A stretch of 28,326 bases of DNA from Gnetum montanum (Eukaryota > Streptophyta > Gnetopsida > Gnetales > Gnetaceae), in the NCBI GenBank assembly GCA_015680685.1, contig MNCI01004659.1, positions 6,114-34,439 of the forward strand, written 5' to 3'. The notes below the pieces were generated by a model. It saw only the letters and a list, made by a program, of their open reading frames with translations, was not told the DNA's origin and ran no database searches. Within the stretch, counting starts at the first letter, position 1, and each line of letters begins with the position of its first letter. Below are positions 20,601 to 27,439 of the stretch, in pieces. Made by a program: the position numbers and the translations under genes.

Positions 20601-21191
20601 GATAAACCAAACATTAATCAATGAACTTTGGCTCCTAGTTATACCCCAAATTTAAATTATACAATTAATATGATATTCTTTTAATAAATGTTTAATGTTG
20701 TAAAAACTCTTTGAAATGCCATTCTCGTCATGCAAATATTTGTCCCTGCTGAGATACTAATTGTTTAGCTAGTTCAGTTGTTCATGAAACTACACACATT
20801 TCGGTAAGCATAGTACAACTATAGCGTTACAAAAATTCCAATTTCTGATACTAATCCTTCCCAAATTCAGGCATTGCACACGAAAGTAAATTTTCGCCAT
20901 TTTACTGCAGTATTTAACTTCATGCACGACAAAGACGTGTTAGAAAGACAAAAGAAACAAACACTGTATTCTCTGCCCACTGAAATCGGCTGTCTTAAGG
21001 ACCACATACAGTAGAAATTATTTACAACGAGAGATACATTATGAAACACTGAAGAAAGAAGAACAGTTATCATTGATCTTATTATTTTGCCAGTACCTCT
21101 CAGCCACAGCTTTCACCAAGTCTGGCTTCAAACGGCGGTCTACGAATTCTTCGTACTTCGCGACTTTGGCTTGCCTTTCCGCGGACGCCAT
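14540..21191 (-). CDS. UXT: UXT homologue, prefoldin-like alpha subunit (six exons)
   Basis: Spliced coding sequence: 21191-21097, 20123-20094, 18554-18444, 18085-17978, 15800-15746, 14617-14540; 477 nt, 158 residues plus stop. Every junction has GT/AG and joins in phase, and the length matches human UXT (157 residues). UXT is an alpha-class prefoldin-like subunit. In animals it belongs to the URI/R2TP-associated prefoldin-like complex and acts in transcription and protein assembly; its plant role is little defined. The layout is an N-terminal helix (MASAERQAKVAKYEEF), AERDKVFEKLKIYF across exons 1-3, the central beta-hairpin region VNLGSEVYAQAEVPDTRQIF and GLGFHAEFTWSEAL, then a C-terminal coiled coil ending in EGIREILNLPEE. 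An upstream in-frame ATG at 21233 would add 14 residues, but family members start near MASAERQ. The introns hold repeats and an antisense LINE, yet the coding sequence has no break. The gene was read from sequence alone and splicing is predicted. Confidence 0.92.
14826..14858 (+). repeat. T12 run followed by a G9-A-G4-A-G6 tract in UXT intron 5
   Basis: Twelve Ts are followed by G runs of 9, 4 and 6 separated by single As. The plus strand can form a G-quadruplex; the transcribed UXT RNA carries the complementary C-rich tract. Base counts may be inaccurate because of homopolymer errors. Confidence 0.9.
15153..15360 (-). other. Unrecognised coding-like fragment in UXT intron 5
   Basis: On the UXT sense strand a frame of about 65-70 codons reads with protein-like composition (VVCLIFEGRDNKIAWVKDD, then VDSVDRSYCPKQKHDN). 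It is not part of UXT, and I do not recognise the family. It could be a captured gene fragment, an unused exon or chance. Confidence 0.25.
15746..15800 (-). CDS. UXT: UXT exon 5
   Basis: Acceptor ctgcag|ACAAG, donor AACTG|gtttgt; 55 nt. Encodes R115 to L133 (QADEYTEQIAKIKVQIKL), part of the C-terminal coiled coil. Confidence 0.9.
16335..16945 (+). pseudogene. RTE-type LINE relic, antisense in UXT intron 4
   Basis: The C-terminal part of a plant RTE-like non-LTR reverse transcriptase is seen as FNYLG, VQVDGKITNDVTNRTETGW, WQEASGVHCDRKLSTKLNGK, IYRTAIRP, then RVAPIDEKIKENCLR, FSHMLGRPENTPIRKC and a final TPDPM followed by ttgagataaggattggaagatgatga. That last stretch resembles the usual RTE 3' end with its gat-repeat tail. 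The middle is scrambled by frameshifts and there are stops at 16612-16614 and about 16700. The RTE assignment rests on the recognisable C-terminal text. Confidence 0.75.
17254..17560. repeat. Small degenerate minisatellite in UXT intron 4
   Basis: A unit like aatattttcacctgatttattgtgggtatgtaa recurs about four times. The clearest pair is a 39-bp direct repeat (gagatgaatattttcac at 17457 and 17496). Related copies containing aacactgggcca/aacactgagcca flank it. Confidence 0.6.
17978..18085 (-). CDS. UXT: UXT exon 4
   Basis: Acceptor tcaccag|CCCAG, donor TCCAG|gttaaa. Encodes PDTRQIFVDIGLGF and FTWSEALDFIEKK, the most conserved block of the protein. Confidence 0.92.
18444..18554 (-). CDS. UXT: UXT exon 3
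   Basis: Encodes the end of Y42 through part of V79 (DLKKNIQKLE, VNLGSEVYAQAE). The acceptor is tttaag|CTTTGAC and the donor is GAAGT|gtatgt. A CAG acceptor 11 nt upstream (exon start 18565) would create an immediate stop, so the AAG acceptor is chosen. Confidence 0.88.
19429..19767 (-). other. Unrecognised coding-like fragment in UXT intron 2
   Basis: On the UXT sense strand, 113 codons are interrupted by only one stop (TAA at 19680-19678). The composition is protein-like (LLEVEIIFKKEDDPNLITED, LEISGFPNFNVDTQWQSY, SKLVPDCWWIAAVNKQTV). It is not part of the UXT fold and I do not recognise it. It may be a captured exon, an old pseudogene or an alternative exon. Confidence 0.3.
20094..20123 (-). 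CDS. UXT: UXT exon 2 (30-nt microexon)
   Basis: Only 30 nt: acceptor ggtgcag|GGAC, donor TTTA|gtatcc. It encodes the DKVFEKLKI core, a conserved part of the family, and restores the frame between exons 1 and 3. Automated predictors often miss exons this small. Confidence 0.88.
21097..21191 (-). CDS. UXT: UXT exon 1 (coding part)
   Basis: Encodes residues 1-31 and two bases of R32. Donor: gctgagag|gtactg. It contains several CpGs, unlike the surrounding DNA, as expected near a constitutive promoter. Confidence 0.9.
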
Positions 21192-21510
21192 TTTTGCTCG
21201 CTGTACGCACTGTTCTTTGAACGTGAAAAGCAATATAGAAATGACTTAGCGGCTGGATTTGGTTACTTTAGGAAACTGGTTACGGTTTCGCTCTTGTAAT
21301 GGTTATTCGCGTCGTTTAACTTTTCGGAAATCTTCTAGAACTACAAAAATAAAAACGCAGCGTTGCTTATCAAAAACCAATATATAACATAGAGTTTTTA
21401 AATCAAAAGTCTTACCGTTATGCTAACCAGTAATTTGGAGGTTAAAAAGGGATCCCAAAGATCCAAACCAAACTATGTAGACTAATGTGGAAATCGTAAG
21501 TGGGTCCAGC
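21192..21510. other. UXT 5' flank
   Basis: 5' leader and promoter region of UXT. It is slightly richer in CpG near the gene. No coding frame other than the possible 14-codon N-terminal extension. Confidence 0.4.
21381..21388 (-). promoter_or_regulatory. Possible TATA box of UXT
   Basis: On the minus strand ttatata lies about 190 bp upstream of the start codon, which would give a leader of about 150-165 nt. AT-rich DNA makes chance matches common, so this is weak. Confidence 0.3.
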
Positions 21511-21514
21511 ATTA

Positions 21515-21615
21515 ACAATGACGTGTCAATCTAGTGGTAAGGATCTTGGGCTAGTGACCCTAGGTGCTAGGTTTGATTCTACCAAGTAACACTTAGTTAC
21601 AAATTTAAAAAAATA
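21515..21615 (+). repeat. tRNA-derived SINE-like element
   Basis: The stretch gtcaatctagtggtaagg (from 21524) resembles a tRNA A-box region, and ggtttgattct (21570-21580) a B box, about 45 bp apart. A short a-rich tail follows at about 21600. It differs from the pair at 13690-14010. It is not a functional tRNA: the stems do not close. Confidence 0.5.
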
Positions 21616-21993
21616 ATTTTGTAAAAGGACTTTTGAAACTAATTTGATAGATAAAGGGGTTCCCATGGACTTAAGTAAAAAATTTCAATTTCAATTTCAC
21701 ACAATGGTATCTTTGGGAGCAAATGCAAAAGTGGCAAACAAGCAGCATGACATGGACATCCAAGGCAACAAAAATAGAAACAATAAACCCAAAGTGGCAA
21801 GGACTAGGGCAATGGTGCAACGGGCATGATCTAAGTGAATGCAGCTAGGTTCAAGCAAACTCCATCCATGCTTCTCTGCTTTTGTACTTTGAATCTAAGT
21901 TTTTAAATATATTTATTTTTTAGGATTTAACACCCCTAAGCCAACTCCATCCCACATTGATGGGTTGGAATTCTTTGTATTGTTCGTAGGTAA
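21616..21993. other. Gene-free stretch between the SINE-like unit and element A
   Basis: No gene was recognised; the 61-codon frame at 21644-21829 shows no known motif. The last five bases (ggtaa, 21989-21993) would be one copy of the target-site duplication of element A if its LTR ends at 21994. Confidence 0.4.
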
Positions 21994-22780
21994 TGAGTGG
22001 CTAGGTATCCCTATGCCCAACCATACGAATATGAGCGTTCACGCGCAATTCGGTCGAACTCCGCAGACTGTAAGCACTTAACATGCACCAGACTTCTAAC
22101 CAGTGAAACCTTGGGTTAGAACGGTCGTTATCATCCTAATCTCACTTGTAAAGTTCTATTATGATGGTTAAGTGAAACTAAGGCTAATGATTTTTATATC
22201 TTTTTAATTATCTTTTTCGACGACTAAGTGAGGTATGGCAGTAATGAATAAACTATTATCTAATCTCTAATTATCCTAGTGTATATGCTAACTACTCCTA
22301 GCATAAGCATCTGGTCCCATCCTTCGAGCACGTTCTGAGCATTTCCTAACACTGCTGGGCTACCAGATGTTAAGCGTCGCTGGGTTTACCAAGTGTTTGG
22401 ATTACGTTCGAGATGGTCGTACTTATGTCTTTTACAAACTACGAATGAACTCTAACGATTGAAATTATGATAATGAAAACATAAATAATTGACGAGTAAC
22501 TAATAAAGCATAAACAAATGATTAACAAAGCATAAACATCTTAAACTATTAAATGCATGAAACAACTAAGTCCAAATGCTACAAGGATTGCATGAATAGT
22601 TTGTCTTTATTGTCGTCACACCAATGGGCTCAGATACATCAACGCTCAAATAAGGATTCGATCGCTTTTCATACACTTACTGCGAGCACTTGGAAAATAT
22701 TCTATCTCTTACAGGAGCAAACTGCAAGAGCTTCGCTATCACTACTCAAAAAGATGGCTAAATGAGGCGGAAGGCCCTCA

Positions 22781-22788
22781 TATTTATA
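22781..22788 (-). promoter_or_regulatory. TATA box of the element A LTR
   Basis: The minus strand reads cgatcTATAAATAtgaggg, a consensus plant TATA box about 140 bp inside the LTR. It marks the U3/R area. Confidence 0.65.
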
Positions 22789-22799
22789 GATCGGGGAAG

Positions 22800-22912
22800 G
22801 GTGCTGCATATACGGGGTCCCGTTGACGCGGGGTGGCTGCATCAACGGGCCGTGTCGATGCGGCCGTGTATATGCAGCCCTGTATATGCGGCCCAGTCAA
22901 CGCAGCGACTTT
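22800..22912 (-). repeat. GC-rich degenerate minisatellite in the element A LTR U3
   Basis: About seven units of 13-17 bp, alternating tgcatatacgggg, gttgacgcgggg, catcaacgggcc, gtcgatgcggcc, gtatatgcagccc and gtatatgcggccc. Some units are inverted relative to others (gcatata versus tatatgc), so it can also fold. It sits just upstream of the TATA box, where enhancer-like repeats are common in LTRs. Confidence 0.65.
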
Positions 22913-22925
22913 TAACACTTCATCA

Positions 22926-22940
22926 TACCCCCACGACTGA
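22926..22940 (-). other. Polypurine tract of element A
   Basis: The minus strand reads tcagtcgtgggggta immediately before the TG of the LTR. Position and G run fit the plus-strand primer of an LTR element. Confidence 0.6.
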
Positions 22941-23176
22941 GCAAAAACTCGTGCTCGAGTTACTTTACAATTTGGAAGGTATGGATTCTTATTTACAACA
23001 CACATAACTTAAACACATAAATGACACACATATGACCTAACATCAATTTACCAAGTGCCCGAGTAACAGAGAAGGACAAATTACAAAAAATGATGGTGTT
23101 CAGAGACAAAATTGAACACCTCGCTGGTCTTGGAGCCTCTACAATGTAAGAAGATGTACAAAATTGCTGGAGGGGA

Positions 23177-24738
23177 TCACACCGTCCCTGGGGGCGGTGG
23201 TTCTGATGGACACCCTCCAGCCTCTGGCCTGCGCGTTGGTGGCGGCACAGATGGCGATAACCCTGCGGTAGTTGCAACTTCCGAAGACAACCAGAATGCC
23301 TCCAAGAGAGCCCTCATTTTCTCTTCTTTGCTTCTGGGATTGTTCATGGTCCAGGCAACTTCTCCAATGTGTGCTAGAACTGGAATTTTCCAAGGGCAAG
23401 ACAGCGCCAGGATGAGTTCTTTCAAATTGACAAACTAGGCTGCGAACTGTTTGCATTCGATATCGAACGCTCGAATTGATGCTTGCAGTTGCTAGTAGTC
23501 ACTCATTCTTCGGGCCAGGTCCTTCGCAACGGTACGTTGGCCTTCAAAGCTTGTATAGAGGACCTCGAGTTCCACGTTTGTTGTTGCCAGCTTCTGTTTT
23601 GTTTCCTTGTGCGCCTGGAACTCACCCTCGTATAGAGAATACGAGGCGGCCACTTGTTTCTCTAGCTCTGACCATGGTCTCCTGACTGTGAGCATAGCCA
23701 GGTTTGCATACCGAAGGTTGGCTAACTTCATGTATTTTGTCATTTCTTCAATTTGCAGCTCCTTTAGGCAAATTTTCTCTTTGTTGTAGGCATTCAATCC
23801 ATTGAAGATGGATGGCCATACATTACCTCCTTCTCTGAGCTGCTGGAGCGCTTGGTTCATCTGGGCCTTAGTGACTTGAATGTGCTTCTCGTTCACCTCT
23901 TTTGGCAATCCCACTTGGTCCCTGTAATGATTTTTGACTCTTTCAAACTTTAGGGCCTTGTTCTTCCAAGCGGCAATTTTGATTGTAGACTTCTGTTGCA
24001 ATGCTCGAACCTCCTCCATCGACAGATTCCGATTCTCAGCAGCTAACCTTCTCATATCGGCATTCACCCTAGCTAGCTCTTCCTGCTGTTGGTGGATGAA
24101 ATCTTTCATGTGCTCATTCTTTGTACCAACATTGCGTAGGCGATGAACTTCAACAGTTAGCTGCATGTTCTCCTGGCGAACCTCAGCGAAGTCTTTCTCT
24201 AAATGATATGCTCGAGCATCTGCTATGGCCTTATCTAGGATCACCATCTCCCTTTCATCCTCAACAACTTGAAGTTTAAGCTAAAGCTATTGGAAAGCTT
24301 CATCTCTAGTGATTTCAGGTCGAGGATGGCCGGGTCGGCAAGCTGGGCCCTTAATTGGGCAACCTCCATTGTCAAGTGCTGACAAGCAACTTGAGCAGCC
24401 TCCAGTTGCCCTTCCAAAACAAAGCTTTTGCCCCTTGCCGATAACAGCTCCGACTGGGTTGCAGTGATGTTGTCCGGAAGATCGAGGACATCCAGAAGCG
24501 GTTGCTTAGTTCCTATCAGTCGGTCCAACATTTCTTCATGTTGGGCTGCATCCATCTTGCTACATGAAGTTCCAGTAGACATCTGTACATCTTGGAGTCC
24601 ATGGATGTCTTGTATAGGTGCTGCCAGTGCATTGAGAATGGTAGCAATGGTATCAACAACCACTTCGGCCGCAACTTCTTGTCCCTGGTGCTGCATCACC
24701 AAGACCATCGCCCCCTCACCATCCTCCAAGCATACCAA
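23177..24738 (-). pseudogene. Extra coiled-coil ORF of element A between integrase and 3' LTR
   Basis: A frame of about 520 codons lies in the sense orientation of element A. The N-terminal part (24738 to about 24270) is joined to the rest (24247 to 23177) by a single frameshift near 24250-24300. Two TAG stops (23494-23492 and 23437-23435) interrupt the C-terminal part, which then stays open to the TGA at 23179-23177. The middle is rich in heptad-like Leu/Glu/Lys/Gln (EKDFAEVRQENMQLTVEVHR, HQQQEELARVNADMRRLAAE), so it should form long coiled coils. The tail is proline-rich (SVPPPTRRPEAGG). No transmembrane segment or known domain was seen. A related frame upstream (from an ATG at 24909, MSHLEQVAQSVSLLERVG) may be its original start. 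It lies where Athila-type elements have env-like ORFs, but it does not look like an envelope protein. Confidence 0.7.
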
Positions 24739-25008
24739 GAAGGTAGTAGCATTCCCTGAGATTTTAGGGAATAACTACTGAGTTGCAGTTGATACATCTC
24801 AGATGCTCGGATCTATTCTGGTTGGAATGGATGCTTGAGCGGCGGAAAATATCGGTCCTACCCTTTCAAGCAAGCTGACCGATTGTGCCACTTGCTCCAG
24901 GTGACTCATGGCAGGACGATAGACCGAAGGATCATCTCCTTCACCGGTTCTACCAGATCACTCTCACTGATTCAAGAGCATTTCTTGGATCTTGCAGAAA
25001 GACAAGAT

Positions 25009-25062
25009 GAAGGGAATTAAGCGCGAAAACAAGAGGAAGGGAATTAAGTGCGAAAACAAAAC
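25009..25062. repeat. 27-bp direct tandem duplication
   Basis: gaagggaattaag followed by cgcgaaaacaa / tgcgaaaacaa, starting at 25009 and 25036. The two copies differ at only a few bases. Confidence 0.85.
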
Positions 25063-25682
25063 AAAATGGGAGAACTTGGGTAAAAAAGAACTCAAACAAG
25101 GATGAAATCGAATGATGGGACACTGAAACAATGAACCAAGAAATCCAAAGGAGTGGAGAGTTAACAAGAAAAACCAAGAATATGCAGGTGGGTCCTCCCC
25201 ATAGCAGGCAATAGCCGTAAAGCCCCTGCATACCCTCGACACCAGGGTCTGTGGGCCTGGGAGCCGATAAATTGTGTTACAAGTGAAGACGCCAAACCAA
25301 AAGAAACCCGCCAAGGCATGAGAGACTAACAAGAAACACAATGAACACACAACATAAAAAGAACAGTGAGGTGAGTACGAAGAGAAGCAGGAATGGAAGG
25401 AGAGGAGAAAATGGAAAGACCGAGTGTTAGCCACATGAAACCCCACGTGTAAGCGTGGTTAAGTGACCCAGTAGAACCTTCCTGAAATCAGACCCAAAAC
25501 CATCCATGACTAGTGACCTTGTAGCTATAGATGAAGTCCCGACCATCCCCCAAGGAAATAGGAATGACCACACAGAAAACCACCACTCCAAGAAACATGA
25601 AAAGAGGGAAGTGAAATGGGACAAAGTTAGAGGGGACCAAGGAGGTCCCATAACAAATGTGGGTGGCCTGTGAGAGGCGGTC

Positions 25683-25920
25683 TAAGGGGGGTGCTTTGAA
25701 TTCCCACAGTGATATGTTTTTTGTTTGTTTTCTTTTTTGTGTTTTTTTGTGCAGGGGAACCACACCATGTGAAGACCCATGCGTGTGTGCATGCATCTGA
25801 CCAAGGGGTGTGCTTTGAATCTTCAATTTATTTGGTTTATTTTTGGTTGTTTTTCTCTTTTGTTTTGAATGAGGACCACACCATGCAAGGTCGAACAACC
25901 CAAAAACTTCCATGGAGAGA
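25683..25920. repeat. Approximately 118-bp diverged tandem duplication
   Basis: gtgctttgaat occurs at 25691 and 25810, and accacaccatg at 25759 and 25875. Both pairs enclose a T-rich stretch, giving two copies about 116-119 bp apart. Confidence 0.75.
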
Positions 25921-26282
25921 GACGTGGAGTGGTAGGAAATTCGTAAGGACACACCAGTAACCTAGGGAATAGAACAGAATAATGAATAAAGCATTCCCCT
26001 TGAAGTCCAACTCGATTCAAACCAGTGGGTCATCCTGCAGTCAGGGAACTACACAAGTCACACATTCGTTAAAATGTTTTTAATTGAAGGGGTTGCATGT
26101 GCATGACACAAGGAAAACCAGGAGATGATGAATGGGTGGATGGCATGGACTCACTACCGAGTGTATGAAGTGGAACTTCATAAAACCAAGGACAACCATG
26201 CAAAGGTGGGAACCGGAAAACTAGGAAGACAATGTCAGTACCCATCGTAACGAAAACCAACCGCGCCAAATAATAGGATGAC

Positions 26283-26425
26283 GACAAAAAGTAAACAAAA
26301 AGAACACAAAAAGTGGAAAATAAAGAAGTGTAAAACAAAAAATCATAAAACAAAAAATTGGAAAACAAGAAGGGTAGAAAGCAAAGAAGGGGAAAACAAA
26401 AAAATGTAAAACAAAAAATGATAAA
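26283..26425. repeat. A-rich simple-sequence minisatellite
   Basis: Irregular repeats of aaaacaaaaaa with gtgga, gtgta, attgga and atgat interruptions about every 14-16 bp. Confidence 0.85.
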
Positions 26426-26450
26426 ATGGTGAGGGGTGCAGTGAAATGGA

Positions 26451-27120
26451 TCAGCAGGGATGAGGGTCTCCCCCACGATTGAGTGGAAAGGAGGAGACGT
26501 GAAAGATGGAACGTGGATGACCGGCTGATGATGAGGTTGTGACACGGGTTGTGTGAAACTCATGGAAAGGTTTGAGTTGTTGGTGGTTGACCAACTGCGT
26601 TCTGGTGGGATCCCCAGGTTTGTAAATTAGCAAGGCCCTAGATGGGAAGGTTTTAGAGACAATATAAGGTCCCTCCCATAGCATTTGAAACTTCGTCGAT
26701 TGGGATATATGTAAGGGATTCCAATATAATTCCTTGTCTCCACACCGAAAGATGACCTTCCGAATCTTAAGATCATGTCTTTTCTTGTTGTAGGCCTTGT
26801 GGGTTTCATTGGAAAATAGGGCTACTAATCGGTTCTCATCTAGCATACTTAAGTTGATTAATCGCTCTCGTTGTGCTAGGGGTAGGTCAAGGTCGAGGTC
26901 ACAGGTGGTGGATAGTGTCTAGAGTTTTGCTTGGATTGAAAGTGTTGGCAACTTACCGTACACTAACTCATAGGGAGAGTATCCAACAGGAAGTTTCCAG
27001 GTGGAGTGATAGGCCCATAGGGCATCGTTAAGCTTTGTACTCCAGTCCCTCCTGTATTTGCTAATTGTTCATGTAAGGATCTTGGTAATTTTCCTATTTG
27101 TGACTTCAGCCTACCCATAG
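26451..27120 (-). pseudogene. C-terminal integrase of element A
   Basis: On the minus strand the frame begins at AEVTNRKITKIL, the region just after the catalytic Glu motif (Q of GQAE is a TAG). It continues through WSTKLNDALWAYHSTWK, GYSPYELVYGKLP, a TAG at about 26921, then FRCGDKELYWNP, the GPY module (MLWEGPYIVSKTF) and LKPFHEF. It ends at 26451 with a short extension. The catalytic core upstream of the Glu is missing because the element B junction cuts it off. Confidence 0.85.
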
Positions 27121-27203
27121 GGCATTTAGTCTGCGAAGTTCGACTGGATCGGGCATGCTACGCTCATTTCATATGGTTGAGTGTAGGGGTACCTCGCCAC
27201 TCA
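27121..27203 (+). repeat. LTR 3' end of element B (truncated)
   Basis: From about 27128 the plus strand matches the last 76 bases of the element A LTR in opposite orientation, ending tacctcgccactca. By hand alignment I count about 16 differences in 76, many of them transitions. The rest of the LTR (about 850 bp) is missing to the left, where element A integrase begins. Confidence 0.75.
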
Positions 27204-27207
27204 TCAT

Positions 27208-27225
27208 TGGTGCTGTTGTCGAGGA
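27208..27225 (+). other. Primer-binding site of element B, tRNA-Asp type
   Basis: tggtgctgttgtcgagga, four bases after the LTR end. It differs from the common plant primer site complementary to tRNA-Asp (TGGCGCCGTTGCCGGGGA) only by three C-to-T and one G-to-A changes, the pattern of methylated-cytosine decay. The recognition is from memory of that class. Confidence 0.75.
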
Positions 27226-27439
27226 CTAAGTGTTCTTACGCCAATTAGAACATTAGGAATCTTTCACATTGTTGTGAGCCTCAACGAACCTTTGGGTTAA
27301 TCAGTTAATTAAGAACACAGATAATGGTGAATAGCACACTATAAGAATGACTTCTTCTCACAAAATTAACTCACCTAAGGATAACACAGAAGACAGTCAG
27401 CACCATATGCATAACCCAAACTAGCCAAGTCCTAAATAG
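27226..27439 (+). other. Untranslated leader of element B
   Basis: Between the primer site and the gag-like frame, with no open frame of note. The last stop before the gag frame is at 27437-27439. Confidence 0.5.

Larger units (their letters stand above)
21994..22925 (-). repeat. 3' LTR of element A (932 bp)
   Basis: On the minus strand it begins TGATGAAGTGTT directly after a G-rich tract and ends GATACCTAGCCACTCA, giving TG...CA termini. It has a GC-rich U3 part, then a TATA box, then an AT-rich body. Its last 76 bases are related to the LTR end of element B at 27128-27203. No second full copy lies in the window, so the ends rest on the polypurine tract, the termini and the comparison with B. 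Confidence 0.75.
24970..26450 (-). other. Repeat-rich spacer of element A between integrase and the coiled-coil ORF
   Basis: No coherent frame was found; the several 70-160-codon frames here overlap each other and are low-complexity. On the minus strand a pyrimidine-rich stretch (about 25430-25340) and tctttctgcaag just before the ORF (about 25000) could be splice-acceptor-like. Local repeats are listed separately. Confidence 0.45.
21994..27120 (-). mobile_element. Element A: 3' half of a Ty3/gypsy LTR retrotransposon
   Basis: Read on the minus strand the order is the C-terminal half of integrase, a repeat-rich spacer, a long coiled-coil ORF, a polypurine tract and a 932-bp LTR. Integrase type and order assign it to Ty3/gypsy. 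The extra ORF after pol and the tRNA-Asp-type primer site of its relative B suggest the Tat/Athila branch. It stops abruptly at about 27120, where plus-strand element B begins. Confidence 0.8.

Noticed and set aside
21039-21233. UXT start at the upstream in-frame ATG (21233)
   Set aside because: It would add 14 residues not expected in the family; the ATG at 21191 starts the conserved-looking MASAERQAK helix. It remains possible but less likely.
21515-21590. Functional tRNA gene
   Set aside because: The boxes are tRNA-like but acceptor and anticodon stems do not pair; better explained as a SINE relic.
25488-26563. Several overlapping 130-165-codon frames on the minus strand of the element A spacer
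   Set aside because: They overlap one another in different frames and their Phe/Ser/Leu-rich composition comes from T-rich repeats; no motif is present.
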